Positions 35,402 to 48,200 of a stretch of 64,000 nt of DNA are shown piece after piece; position 1 is the stretch's first letter, and each line of letters opens with the position of its first letter. This stretch comes from Gentiana macrophylla (taxonomy: Eukaryota > Streptophyta > Magnoliopsida > Gentianales > Gentianaceae). The notes under the pieces were generated by a model. It did no database searches. It had not been told where the DNA came from and saw only the letters and a list, made by a program, of their open reading frames with translations. A program made the position numbers and the translations under genes. The stretch lies in NCBI GenBank assembly GCA_026214975.1, contig CM047808.1, forward strand, positions 61,530,583-61,594,582, in the 5' to 3' direction.

Positions 35402-36027
35402 CGGAGTAGGGGGCCATTGATATACTGTGGCCTAACACAGTAGATCGGGCAACCTTGGACCTATCACAACCGTCTCGTCTCAGCCTATGATCCTCATTGC
35501 CACCAGCCCTGATGGAAATAAGACGATTGTGCCATCGAGCCCGCATAATCATCAACTATCATACTGGGGGCCGAATGCGCCGCCCCCTATCCGCCACCAC
35601 GATCGGAAGGACCAAGCCCTATACCTACAGGCGAGCACGATCCATTCTTGGCATTAAGAAGGAAAAGACAATCTCGACATGAAGACGTTAGAGCTATCCC
35701 CGGTCTCCTCGGCGTGACTCTCTACCTCTACATGTCTCCTTAATTACGCTTAATTATGTCTTGTCAATGTTAATCTTAATTGTGATTAATGTCTTGCCTA
35801 TAAATAGAGGCCTCATATCACCTGTTAAAAGACTTCGAATTCAATATAAGCAGATAAGCTCTGTCGATTTTTCGACCACGATTTCTATTCATGTCACCAT
35901 TTGTGCTCACTGGCTTAGCTCCGCCGTGTGTTCTTCTCAGCCACCACCCACTCATATCATAAATCATCCCTTCCATTCAGATATCCACCGTATAAGTTCT
36001 AATACAACCACTGTGATATTCTAAGCA
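35402..36027 (+). mobile_element. Probable polypurine tract and 3' LTR of a plus-strand Tat-like element
   Basis: CGGAGTAGGGGG (35402-35413) resembles a polypurine tract and is followed by TGATATACTGTGG (35418). The region ends ...CTAAGCA at 36027, where copia-like gag sequence takes over. A TATA box (TATAAATA, 35799-35806) points right, as expected for a plus-strand LTR. A second purine run (ACTGGGGGCC near 35562) makes the left border uncertain. The 5' partner would lie left of the window. Confidence 0.45.
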
Positions 36028-37546
36028 ATATTACTAACCTTTTTGGTGGATTGTGAGCTGGTGCATTAAATGCCTCAACTGGTGCAAAAATCTTATCTGC
36101 TGGTAAAGATGCTTCCTTAGCTAATCTGTCAACACCAGATGACTGATCATCTATTGCTTGTTGAGTGGCTAAGTGAACATCTTTGTTGGCTGAGTAAGAT
36201 TTATGCATATCCAGTTCTCTTTTAAATCGTTTCTTTTCCTTTCATAGATTCTCACATTCTGGTTCCATAATTTCATGAATTGATTGAATTTCTTCAAATC
36301 CACTCATGAGATTTGGAATCAAACCGGTGGAATCAAGAGGGAAAATATAAGATTGTGCAGTGTCAGAAGTAGATGCATTAGATGAGGATGCACAAGATAG
36401 TACCTCTGTTTCTTCACTCTCTTTGGCCATCAGACATAGGCATGCTTTGACATTATCTGAGCTGGTGCTTTCATCGGCATCTGAGTCATTTTCAGATGAC
36501 TCTAATGTGTCACGCCATCACTACTTGTTTCAGCCTTCAGTGATTTCTTGTTATTCCTTTTATCTGATGAATGACATTTTTTTCTGAGTATTTATAACTT
36601 TTCTTTTCCTCATATTTCTCTTTCTCATCTTGGCAATCAATCTTATAAAGTCCCTTTTTGTTGCAGTTGAAGCATATGACTTCATCATCCTTTTTTGGTG
36701 TCTTTAGTTGATGAAGAATTGTGTTTTGATGATGAACTTCCTTTAAATTGCTTCTTGAATCTGATGAATTTCCTTATTAGCAAAGCTACCTGCTCCTTCA
36801 GAACTTACGTCTCTTTGTTGGATGAGTCAGCTGCTTTGCTCCGCTAGGGTACAACCAGTGCACTGGCCTTGTGTGGCTCTGCTGGTGCACCATCTTCATT
36901 GTTTAGCTCAAATTCCTGAGCTTTTTGTTGTGACATCAGTGTAAGTGTGTTTGTTTTTGCAAGGTCTAATGTGCCTTTGAGCACAGAAGTGATTATCTTC
37001 CATCTTTTAGGTAAACTCCTCAAGATCTTCTAACAGCCTTCTTTTTGTGGACATGGGTGTCCAAGTTGTTGTAATTCACTGATGATTCTTGATAATCTTT
37101 TATCCATCGTATCAATAGATTCACCTGTCTTTATTTCGAATTTTTTTAATTTCTAGTTTGCAACAGATAATTTGTTTTATATGATTGCCTATGATTCTTC
37201 ATTGATAAGTGACAACTTGTCCCACATCCTTTTTTCCATCTTGCAATATTGAATTCTCATGAACATGTTACTGTCAATAGTTTTCATTATCATATCCTTA
37301 ACAACATAATCCAGATTTGCTCTTCTTCTATAAATTTTTTGTTCAATCCTTCTTTGGCTTTTCAATTTGATTTCCTTGATTTGGACCTGATGTTTCAGTT
37401 GTCGTGATTCTGATATGACGATCATAGATTACATCTAGCATCTTTTCATGAGTTGCTGCAATATGAGACAACATTTTTATTTTGTATTCCTCAAAATTAT
37501 CAATATTGAACACATGAATTTTAGACATCAAGTTTGAAGATTCCAT
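36028..37546 (-). pseudogene. copia-type gag remnant
   Basis: The minus-strand frame starts ATGGAATCT at 37546 and encodes a Gag with FNIDNFEEYKIKML, an NVVKDMIMKTIDSNMF segment and KMEKRMWDKLS, as in UBN2/retrotran_gag proteins. Frames shift near 37350 and 37180. Near 36650 a zinc-knuckle-like C-FN-C-NKKG-L-YKID-C is seen, in which the expected His is Leu. A C-terminal Ser/Glu-rich stretch starts at about 36430. The 5' end is cut by the viral insertion and the 3' end by the Tat-like LTR, so no LTR of this element is visible. Confidence 0.7.
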
Positions 37547-37551
37547 TATAG

Positions 37552-37625
<74 letters not shown>

Positions 37626-37650
37626 CTATAATGGAATCTTCAAACTTGAT
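37527..37650. repeat. Perfect palindrome with (AT)n core at the virus/host junction
   Basis: ATCAAGTTTGAAGATTCC (37527-37544) and its exact complement (37633-37650) flank TATAGCAAATATAT... and an (AT)n tract of about 66 bp. The left arm is the start of the gag remnant. The right arm is an inverted copy of that same start, and viral sequence begins at 37651. Confidence 0.92.
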
Positions 37651-38030
37651 TGGAAAAAACATTACAACAACAACGACATTACATATTAACACGATTGGAA
37701 AAGAATATGATTTTGACTCACAAGCGATACATAATCGATATCTCACTAGATAAAAATCAAATAAACAAAATCGGATGGAATTTACAACAAGTTCTGAATC
37801 ATCCTCGGGATATAATACCAGTAGAAACTGAAGCTCAAAACCGTTTTAATGCATCATATGTTTACAATTGGAACTTAGATATTATGAATGAATATCAAAT
37901 TTTATCCTTCCTACAACAAATGACAATGGCTGCAAATGCATATAGAACGCAGCACGGAGTCCAACATAGGACTACCGTGGAACTACTAATTGCAGGTTTT
38001 TCAGGACAATTAAAAGGATGGTGGTAAACA
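37651..38030 (+). pseudogene. Endogenous pararetrovirus copy A: duplicated start of the coat-protein ORF
   Basis: This segment repeats 40028-40378 in the same orientation with moderate divergence, including the EYQILSFLQQMTMAANAY segment. It stops abruptly at GGATGGTGG, where the leader of the movement-protein ORF follows. It is a rearranged viral fragment, the kind expected when a circular or concatenated viral DNA integrates. Confidence 0.8.
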
Positions 38031-38197
38031 ATATTGGAGCCACACGAAGGGATAGTTATACTTAATATTATCCAAACCCCCTTCATTAGATATTCATACT
38101 TGCTGAGTGTTTTTTGCCCGAACCGTAAGAGAGTAAGCCTATTGGCATTTTAATCTTATGTTGGGATTGTAGGCACGTTTGAATTATTTATAACAAA
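38031..38197 (+). other. Leader before viral ORF1
   Basis: The stretch is AT-rich, non-coding viral sequence. I looked for a TGGTATCAGAGC-type viral primer site here and did not find one. Confidence 0.4.
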
Positions 38198-40045
38198 ATG
38201 ACTATGGATTCTATATTTCGTAGAATTACATCTTCTAGGTCTGTATCAAGTTCTGTTCAAGAATGTTCAAAAAGGGTTATACATACAGATGAAATAATAA
38301 TTGAGGATTTTAATAAATCTCTTGACAATTGGAAAATTCCAAAGGTAAACAAAAACCAAATAAATGAATCATCAAGATTCATCAGTTTTAAATCCGATTT
38401 TACCATTAAAACAGAGGAAAGAGATATTCAACTATCAAAACCTTTTGAAACCATAAAGCTTCTTTCTACAAACACCTTACAAAAACATCGACAAAAATTA
38501 TACCAATATATACACATCGGTTTAATACAAGTAGGAATAAAACCTCTAACCAGAGAAGGGTTAAACACTTCCATTTTAGCAGTTCTTAGAGATACAAGAC
38601 ACTTAGACTTTGAAGATTTACTTTTAAGTTCTGTTGAATCCAGTCTTTGTACGGGTCCAATTACATTTGATTGTTTGCCAAATATTTCAATTTCACTAAA
38701 TGATCCAGACATTCTCAAATCACTTGTGCTTCAAATAAAAATGCACAATTACAAAATGTTAGAAGGATCAATTCTTATTACTATTATTTTTAGATTACAC
38801 TACAAAGCCTTGATTTCAGTCTTTTCTACAAAAGTACGATGTTATAGTCCAAAAGGAGAAACACTTCCCCTACAAAAAGATCTTTCGAGGTCTAATAAGT
38901 GTACCTGCAGAACCATCAAATGGAAAGATATTACTCTTCCAGACGAATGGGTCTTAGAAAATATAGTCCCAATGCAAAATAGGTTTCCAGAACCAAATTC
39001 AGAACTAAAACATTTTACTCAATTCACTGGTGACAAGGTAAAACTTCTTTTTGACAGAAGAAGAAGTACGAGTTCCAGATACACTGATTCTAGCTCTGTA
39101 TCTGAAGATACTTTTGCAACAATTGATCTAGGCAGAGTATCACAAATACCATCAGTTATAGTTACCTCAAACCCAAGGAATTCAATCTCTGATATCCCTG
39201 TTACAAGATTAAGGAACGTAGATTAAGTTTCGCAAATTCCAAGATCTTTTTATCATACAAAAAACGTAGGAAGCAACGAAACAAACACTCTAGAACCAGC
39301 AAACCCTCCAGAACCAACCAGCCCCTCTTTTTCAGCCATTACTGATAACTCTAATGAACTAAATATAATTAAAAAATATTTTACAATTAATAAAAAAGTT
39401 CTCCCAAATGACTTTTACTCTGAAAGAAATATAAAGAAAAAGACTTGGTTATTTGACAAATTCCTGTTAAAAAGACAAGAAATTCAAAACAAATACTACG
39501 ACTTTGTAAATCAATATAAAATTCATATCGATTATCCTTTCTCAACCATAATTAGTCATATTACCATTCGAAATAAGAATCCAGAATGGGAAACTACTCT
39601 AAATTCTGAAAAAATAAAATCTACTCACCCACCTTTCCAAGGAATAATGGTACAACACCAAGATCAATATATAGAAGCTTATCCGATCAAACTGCCCAGA
39701 AAAGACGACAAAAGAAATATATAAAATATTATTTCCCAAAATAATTACATGAATACTAATCTCCATACAATCGGAAAACAATTAGAGAAAATGGCAAAAC
39801 ACATCAAGATTAGTCAAATAGAGAAAACTCCTCAAACAGATGCTTCCAATATAAAACACCCAACAACCCCAGTCTTCAAACCATACCAACTATCTTCTTC
39901 ATCTATCAAAGATATACAAAGGAAAAAATCAAATTTATTCAAAGATTTACAAGACAGACTTCAAAAGATGACAACCAGCTCATCTTGTGAAAATCAGATA
40001 GCACCTGACACCCGCAATGACCCCCACAATGACATTACATATTAA
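38198..40045 (+). pseudogene. Pararetrovirus ORF1: movement protein (30K superfamily) with C-terminal extension
   Basis: The ATG at 38198 opens 343 codons with the 30K movement-protein core at about residues 95-210: YIHIGLIQVGIKPLTREGLN, LRDTRHLDFED, and a later LHYKAL strand. The protein would act in cell-to-cell spread of the virus through plasmodesmata. The same frame continues past TAA codons at 39224 and near 39722 to 40045, a total of 615 residues if read through. That C-terminal part has KTWLFDKFLLKRQEIQ and an HPPF segment, and ends with a basic coiled region. The ORF overlaps the coat-protein ORF start by about 17 bp. Two in-frame stops inactivate it. Confidence 0.85.
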
Positions 40046-41155
40046 TACGATTGGAAAAGAATATTATTTTGACTCACAAACAGACACCGATATCTCACTA
40101 GATAAAAATTAAATAAACAAAATAGGATGGAATTTACAACAAGTTCCGAATCATCCTCTGGATATAATACGAGTAGAAACTCAAACTCAAAACCGTTTTA
40201 ATGCATCATCTGTTTACAATTGGAACTTAGATACTATGAACGAATATCAAATTCTATCCTTCCTACAGCAAATGACAATGGCTGCAAATGCATATAGAAT
40301 GCAGCATGGAGTCCAAGATAGGACTACCGCTGAACAACTAATTGCAGGTTTTTCAGGACAATTAAAAGGATGGTGGGATTTTTATTTAACATCCAACCAA
40401 CATGACCAAATACTTAATTCACTAAAATATGATGAAGAACAAAATCTGATTCTTGACGACCAACAAGAACCTTTACAGGATGCTGTATCCACACTAATAC
40501 ATACTATTTCAATACATTTTCGTGGAGATCCATCAAAATTAAAAGAAGGAAATACTGAACTACTTTCAAATCTACGCTGTAAAAAACTTAGTGATTTCCA
40601 ATGGTATAAAAATAATTTCCTAACAAGATTATTGCAAAGGGATGATTCCAATCAACCTTTTTGGAAAGAAAAATTCCTAGCAAGATTACCAACCTTATTA
40701 GGGGAAAAAGTCAGAAATAGAATTCGTGAGAATTCATGTATCCAAATTATTCCATACGATCAATACACATATGGACAACTAGTCAGTGTAATTCAACAAG
40801 AAGGAATTAAAATATGCCAAGACTTAAAAATTCAGAAACACATAAAATGGGAAATGAAAAATGCTAATTTACAACTTGGAACATTTTGTCAGCAATTTGA
40901 CAACAATCTTTTTATAAATAATTCCTCTTGCAAAGAAGATTGCAAAAAACCCACTTTTAAAAACAAAAAACCCTATCAACCTAATAGGAATTTATACAGA
41001 AATAACAAGCAAATAAAACAACCCTCGAACAATAATTTCTACAAAAATAAAAAATATAATAATTCAAAACCAAATTGGAAAAAAACATTGAATGTTATAG
41101 ATGCCACAAAAAAGGACATACAGAAAATTACCGTAAACTAAAAAAGAAAGCTTAA
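40029..41155 (+). pseudogene. Pararetrovirus ORF2, coat-protein domain
   Basis: The ATG at 40029 starts inside the end of ORF1 in another frame. Caulimovirid capsid hallmarks follow: EYQILSFLQQ, LIAGFSGQLKGWWDFYL, and an FLARLPTLLGEKVRNRIRE helix near the end. The C-terminus is rich in Lys and Asn and contains a CCHC knuckle in a shifted frame near 41098-41140; there the last Cys is Arg. One in-frame stop (near 40110) and a frameshift in an A-run near 41085 break it. In an active virus this domain builds the virion. Confidence 0.85.
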
Positions 41156-42270
41156 TGAACTAAGTCAAGAAGGCGACATTATGAAAAAAATCTCGAACTT
41201 ACTTATAAATTCTGATAGTGACACAGCTAATGAAGAAAATACAGATAACAATGAAAAAGCAAAAATAGACGATACATTAACAAATACTTCTGAATCAGAA
41301 TGAGACAATGAAAAAATGCTAAATGTTATCTCCAAAGAACAACAAATCTTTACGGATATATTACAACAGATTAATGACCCGGCTCTACAACAACAATACC
41401 TCAAAAAATTATTAGACACTTTTAAACATGAGCAATTAGCACCAAGTACTTCCAGAAGTACTTATGATTTAACAACAATCCTAAATAGGAATAAAAATAA
41501 AAAAGATAATATTACAAATCACGATCTACAAAAACAAATTAAAGAAATAAAAAATGAGTTAAGAGAACTAAAAGAGAAACATAAAAATGATTCATTATTT
41601 ATCAAAACTATTATTGAAACAATAAAAGACAATAGTGACACGCATACTGAAAATGAAGATATTACTCTAGAATTACAAAACATTACAACAGCCCCAACTG
41701 ATTTCCTTTTTGTTTTAAAAGAAATTACATCGAGAAAATATATCATAAATATTACAATCAAATTTTTATATGATTTCAAACTTAATACCATTGCACTATT
41801 TGACACTGGAGCCGACTAAAATTGTATAAAAGAAGGGTTTGTCTCTATAAAATTCCTAAAACAAACCCATGAAAAAATTTCAGCATCAAACAAATCAAAA
41901 ATAGTAATCTCTGGAAAGACAAAAGCTTCCAAATCAATAATGGGGTCTCCTTGATGACATCCTTTGTGGTTGTCAATGACATCCATCATTCCATAATCCT
42001 TGGCACTCCATTCATAAACCTTATCACACCATACAAGGTTTGTCTAGATTCCATTACCTTCAAAAGAAATAATAAAAAACACAAGTTTCCATTCTTAGTA
42101 AAACCAAGAACTAGAAGTTTAAATTTATTAAAAGCTTTATCTATACTTGAAAACAACATCAATAATATAATATATAAAAAACAATTTCAGCTCAATGAAT
42201 TGCAAAAAGATGCCTCCTTACAAAGAATAAATAGGTTACTAAATCAACCCACTACAAAAGAAATATTCTA
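41156..42270 (+). pseudogene. Pararetrovirus ORF2, linker and aspartic protease (copy A)
   Basis: A Glu/Lys-rich coiled-coil linker (41316-41640) leads into a retropepsin: LNTIALFDTGAD holds the catalytic DTG, but a TAA follows two codons later (41818). The flap and ILGTPFINLI strand are found at about 41950-42040 in another frame. Within one polyprotein this enzyme would release coat protein and polymerase. It is broken here by at least one stop and one frameshift. Confidence 0.82.
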
Positions 42271-43288
42271 AGATTACAAAAGATATTTACATTAAAAGTT
42301 TGTGCTGATCTACCCAATGCTTTCTGGAATAGAAAGCAACATATGGTTGATTTGCCCTATGATACATCTTTTCATGAAAAAGATATACCTACTAAAGCCC
42401 GTCCCATACAAATGAATAAAGACCTTCCCCAATTTTGCAAAAAAGAAATACAAGACCTTGAAACCAAAAAATTAATCTCTAAAGCCAGATCACCTTGGAG
42501 TTGTTCTGCTTTTTACGTTAATAAAGCCTCTTAAATCGAGAGAGGAACTCCTTCACTTGTCATTAATTACAACCCTCTTAACAAGGCATTAAAATTGATT
42601 CGTTATCCCATACCTAATAAAAAGGACCGTCTAAATAAACTCCATGACGCCTTCATATTCTCAAAATTTCACCTGAAATCATGTTTCTGGCAAATACAAA
42701 TAAAATCAACAGACAGATATAAAATAGTATTTACAAATCCCTTTGGACAATACCAATGGAATGTAATGCCTTTCGGCTTAAAAAATGCCCCTTCCGAATT
42801 CCAAAGGATTATGAACGAAATAATAAATGATTACCCAAAATTTTTTATTGTATACATAGATGACGTACTTATATTTTCAAAAACTATTGATGTGTTTTCA
42901 AACACTTAAAACGTTTTAATATGTAATCGAAAAAAGCGGTTTAGTCATATCTGAACCTAAAATGTCGTTTTTCCAAACGAAAATAATATTTCTTGGGCAC
43001 TATATTACTCAAGGGACTATTACACCCATAGAAAGATCTCTAAATTTCACCACAAATTTTCCAGATAAAATTACTGATAAAAAACAACTACAAAGGTTCT
43101 TAGGATTTTTAAATTATGTCAATGACTTTTACCTAAATCTAAACAAAATAGCAAAACCACTTCATGACCGTCTAAAAGAAAACCCTACAGCTTGGAATAA
43201 AATACACACAAAAATTGTCCAGCAAATTAAGAAACAGGTCACACAAATTCCTTTTCTACACTTAGCCAATCCGAACCTACATAAAATA
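42271..43288 (+). pseudogene. Pararetrovirus reverse transcriptase (copy A, split by element 4)
   Basis: RT blocks are visible in order: KARPIQMN, SPWSCSAFYVNK, LVINYNPLNKAL, FGQYQWNVMPFGLKNAPSEF and the catalytic FIVYIDDVLIFSK (about 42845-42883). Then come LGHYITQGTI and LQRFLGFLNYV of the connection domain. A TAA near 42534 and a frameshift near 42890 interrupt it. The frame is cut at 43288, at the start of the RNase H domain, by element 4; it resumes at 52242. Confidence 0.9.
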
Positions 43289-45029
43289 TGTTGGTCCCTT
43301 GGAAAGGCTAAACAAATTTAGAGGGGGGGAGGGGGTGAATAAACTTGTCACCAAAAACTTTTCCTGAATGGAATTGCCCAGAGGCGAAGTTCTCTCGAAA
43401 CTCAAGCGATGCTTAGTTCGGGCTTTTGTTCATGTCCCTTAACTTGTGCGGAGTTCAGCTAACTCAACTGAGTATAAGTCAATACTGACTTATTCTTAGT
43501 CCAGTTAACTGGCAGCGGATAAGACTAGCCTTTAGATATCAAACAGTTTGTTGACTTGGATTTATCATGAGTACAAGATAATTATAACTGATATAAAGTA
43601 AATAAATACGTAAAATAAATAGACGAGAATTATAGAGGTTCCAGGTGGTGTAATCCTGTACGTCCTCTCTTCCCCTGTGATGCGGAGGAAAATTCCACTA
43701 GAACTTCTTTGAGATGGCCCGGTTACAAAAAGTTCTAAACTGATAGTCCTTGACTAATCCCTAGCTTCACTATCTAAACAATTGTAGAACAGGTAGGATT
43801 GCTGCTCTTCAACTGTTTGAACACTGGTCCTTGAAGGGTAGAATTGCCTCTTCACCGGCTCATCACAAACACAGTCTTCCTGACTGCACTCAACTGTCAT
43901 TCACTCCTTCTTGGTGTTTCACAGTCTAGACCTTTGATGAAATCAAAGTTGAGACTTGAATCAATAACTATGATTCAATTGTGATTAGAGATTTTCTTCT
44001 AGATAGTTAAATTTTGCACAGCTCTGTATTTCTTCAAATGGTAGATCTTGATTTTGCTTGATTGTGCTTGGACACTTGAAGAAATTTCTTGATCTTGCAA
44101 TTAAGTACTTAGCAGGAATTCTTTTGAAATTGGTTTTCCCCCTTAATTAGATCTTTTATTAAATCTGTTTTTAATTCCTCCTGCTTGCCTCTACTTTATT
44201 GTTATTGTGGAAGTAGTCTATTTATAGGGGTTTATTGCTCCTGCTTGAATCTTGTAACGGCTACATTTCTGACCGTTCTGCTGTGTCAGTATTTCATCCA
44301 ATAAGATTGCTTCCTTTACAACGTTCGACTATACTATCAGTTTATCGGATGACTGACCTATAAAACTGAGTATCCTTATCAGTTTTATACTGAGTTTATC
44401 ACTTGTCAGTTTATTGGAGCGTTAACTGAGATTTTACTCTTATTCAAATATCAGTACTCCAGTCTTTCATCTGATTATAATTGACTTAATCAGAGTACAC
44501 CATGAAACATCATCATCTAAGAATTCATTGTCCTTATGATTCTTAGGTCTTCATACAAGATCCATAAAGTTAGTTCAGGTCACAACAATCTTGCCTGAAG
44601 TCTAACCTTACAGTCTCGACAAAGTCTTCATAATTGAGTTTGAACCCTCAGTTCATCGATCTTCAATAATTGAGTCTTTGACCCTTAGTTCTTCAGTCTT
44701 CTAGATAAGCCAACTGATTCTGTGTCCCTCAACGAACTTACCTTCTTCAGTTTTCATGTTGGTGTTCTCTGTTTTTCAGTTTCTCATTGAATCTCAATTT
44801 AACTAAATCTTAGTTTCTTATTTTCTCAGTTCAGAGCCAAGAACTATTACAGTGCTTGTCTGATTCAACCTATACAAATATTAGACTCTATAAAGTCTTA
44901 TACATTATTCTCTAGACATCTTTTTGCTTTGCACTATAACAGCTATTTATGACACTTCATCAACGGGGTTAATAACGATAACTGATTAAGCGATGAATCA
45001 TCATCAAAAAATAAATTTTATTTCCAAAA
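43289..45029 (-). mobile_element. 3' LTR of element 4
   Basis: It is a direct repeat of 50498-52236. A TATA box reads CCTATAAATAGAC on the minus strand (complement near 44217-44229). The inner end is mutated (CCAAAA where the other copy has CCAACA). Just outside, the minus strand shows AAAAAAATGGGAAAT, the likely polypurine tract (about 45032-45047). Confidence 0.88.
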
Positions 45030-45204
45030 ATTTCCCATTTTTTTGATGATGTCAATACCCTCCATAAAAGCAATGCAAAAAGATAAAACAAAATACAGTA
45101 AATAACACAATGAACTGAGAAACTGAGAATTTATTTGATAACTGAGTTACAAAGTAGAGTAATAAAATACAACACGATAAAAAGAACTAAAAGATAGTTT
45201 CTTT

Positions 45205-48200
45205 TTACTTGGAAGTTAAAGTAAATTGATTATCATAACTTTCTGCCACAGTTCTCATAGCATCATTTGTAGCTGAGCTTTCAATTACATGGATGCTTGC
45301 CCAAATGTTCCGTGATTCAGATAAATTGTGTTTCCTGAAGAATTTGCTTTTGAAGAGTACCGCGAAGGCGAAGACAGTTGCCCTTAGTATTTCATTGGTG
45401 GCTGTTCTTAGTAGATTTTGAACAAATTCAGGTTCAGCCTTTTCAGTTTTCTCTGATTCCTTATCAATAATGCCATCTGCTTCCCATTTCTTGAGTTTAT
45501 TGAAGTAGTGCATGAGCAACTTCTGCATATGTAGCAACGATTCTAGAGATTCTTCTCGAGATACTCCTTCTCTTGCTGGTAAATATCTGAATAGATTGTA
45601 TAGGCGAGAATCCAAACCAACTCTTTTATCAGTGGGCTCTGAGTATTTAACAATTAATTCCATTTCTTCATCAGTAAAATCTCCTCTAGCTTTCTTTAGT
45701 TCATTCAATTAATCATCAGCATTTGCAAGGACTTGTGAAATCTCAGTTGCATTGACTTTTAGGAAGTCCCAACTTTCCCCCTTATTGACATCATCTTTAT
45801 GGATCAGGCTTCTTATGTAAGCGTTTAGATTTTGTTGCGTTGATGCCAAAATGGTTTGAGCTACAACTGAGTCTTTCATTCCACTTTCCATTAATATCAT
45901 TCTGTCAACCAGATTATTGAGAATGCCTTCCCATCTGTCTAAAGTTTCATCTCTTCTTGTGTCATTCTCAATAGTTGTCTTTCGAAGCTCAATCAAAGTG
46001 TTTTGACAATTTTCAGTGACAGTATCCATTTTCTTTTCAAGTTTGCTTCTTTCATCTTGACTGGCCTCTAAGGACTTTAAGACTTTTCCGAATAAGTTGT
46101 TGTCATCCTTTTGAATTTTGATTATCTCATTGTGATAATACTTAATGAGATCAACCTGAGTGGGAACATCTTGTGAACTTCCAGCTTGTTGTTCATTGGT
46201 TTTGTTTTTCTCAATTTCAGTTGATTTATCTTGCTTTGGTGTTGAGACAACAACTTGCTTCAATTTTTCCCTGTATTCTGCCGATCTTCTTCTTTCTTCA
46301 GATTGTTTTATAACTTCTTCCAAGTTTGATTGATCAATACTCTTGCAGGTGATAACTGAACATTTAATTCTTCATTTAATTCTTCATTTGATTCTTCTCC
46401 AGCCATTCTTGCTAATGTTCTTGCTATTTCTAGAAATGATTTGTCTGTAGGAGATTTATAACCTTCTTTTTCTTCTTGATGTGCATCAGACACACTTTTA
46501 GAACTAGAACTTTCACTGGATTCATCAGAACTACTAGACTCATCATCAGTAGTCTGATCAGTTTCCGTTCTCTTTTCTTGTAAAGAGGCTTGAATTCCTT
46601 TCTGCAGATTATCATCATTCTGAGAATCATCATCATCATTATTCTTTTGGAAATTTCCACCAACTGTGGGTTCCTCCCAGTAGCTATTTATTATCAGTGC
46701 ATATCCCTGATTCAGAAAATCTTCGGTATTGATTATCTCTGATAGACTTGTAATATTGTATAAATCAAATACCCATCTTTCAGTAGCTTCCATTTCTACT
46801 AGCTGATTTCTTTGATTGGCAATGGAACTGAATTTCCAAGCTTGATACTTGCGCAATCGTTCATAATCAGCTGACATCAGTTCTCCATCATCTCTTGATG
46901 ATTGAGTGATGATATTTTCTGATTCTCTCGCGACTTCCTCACCACTTTCTGGAATAACATCTTCAGTTTGCATAGGGTCATTTCTTGCAACCTCTTCAGT
47001 TTGCATAAGATCAGTTGTTGCAGCATCTTCAGTTTGCACAATATCAGTTCTGCTGATTCCTCCCTCAGTAGTGATTGGGATTTCTGACGTCTCTTTTTCA
47101 ATGACTGAAACTGAGATTGTCGGCTCGGTTTCCAAAACTTTTTCACTTACAATTTCTTCAGCAGCTTGTTTTTCGGTAGACTCAAGTTCCAATTCAATAG
47201 CTGGAACTTCTTTCAAGGTTGGTTCAACGAGTTCTTCTTCATTGACTTTCTCATCCAAGTTAATGATTTTTGTTGATCTTGAGTCTGCTTCGGCTCCTTT
47301 TTCCACAGATTTAGAAGCTGAAAATCCTTTGGTGATTCTTCAAATTCTAACTGAAAAAGATCTCTCAGAAGCGGATCTGGATTTTGAAAGTAACGACGAC
47401 ATTTCCAACGTTGTTTTATCAATCAATCTTTCATCCTTTGTCGATTCTTCGTCAACATGTTCAACTCTCAGGGTCTGTTCCCCCTGAGTCTCAGCTTTCT
47501 TCTGTGATTCAGTTTCAACAGTCAATTCTTTGTTGACAACTTCAGTCTCCCTTGTCATCTCGATTTCTTGTGGATGTGAAACTGGTTCATGAATGGGTAA
47601 ACCTTCAGTTATTGGTGTTGGGGTAGACTCAGCAAGAATAACATCAGTTTTTTCTATCTGTGCTGATCCTTCAGCAACTGATGTAGTGATATCAAGTGTT
47701 GATGAAACAAGGTCAGATTTATTTTTCTCTAAATCTTCCAATTGTTTTCTTCTTTTGCTTAATTCTTCAATCTGTTCCAACACTTCGTCTCCAGTTGCAG
47801 GTTTCTTCGATTTCCTGCTTTTCTTCTTCTTAGGTTCACTTTATGTACCCTTAGCTTTCCTTTTTCTGGCCTTTTCTTCTTTAACAACAATCTTCCCATC
47901 AGCAACTGATGTTTCTTTCCTCTTTGCGATTCCGAAATGGTCGAGTATTCTTTGGACCACTAATGCAAGAGTTTTCTTGTGATAGAAACGACCTTTCTTA
48001 ACATCAGTCTTCTTCTTCGGTAAGTCAATTGATTGTGCCACTAATTGATCAAATCGATATCTTTGCCAATTAAAATTTTCTCCAAACCAAATTACATAAA
48101 GTAAATCCAATTTTGCTCCATATAGATTGCTATAGTTTCCTGCATTTCCAATTATGCAATTTGACAACATCTTTGAGAGAAAATTGAATTCTGGTTTGAG

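Noticed and set aside
35497..36024. Plus-strand open frames in the Tat-like LTR
   Set aside because: Short, without recognisable domains, and within probable LTR sequence.
38031..38197. Viral tRNA-Met primer-binding site in the leader or intergenic regions
   Set aside because: I searched by eye for TGGTATCAGAGC and close forms here and in 58564-59460 and found none; it may be lost or in a missing part.
46300..46330. Programmed ribosomal frameshift in the long ORF of element 4
   Set aside because: No slippery heptamer is evident at the switch, and other parts of the ORF carry ordinary stops, so simple decay is more likely.
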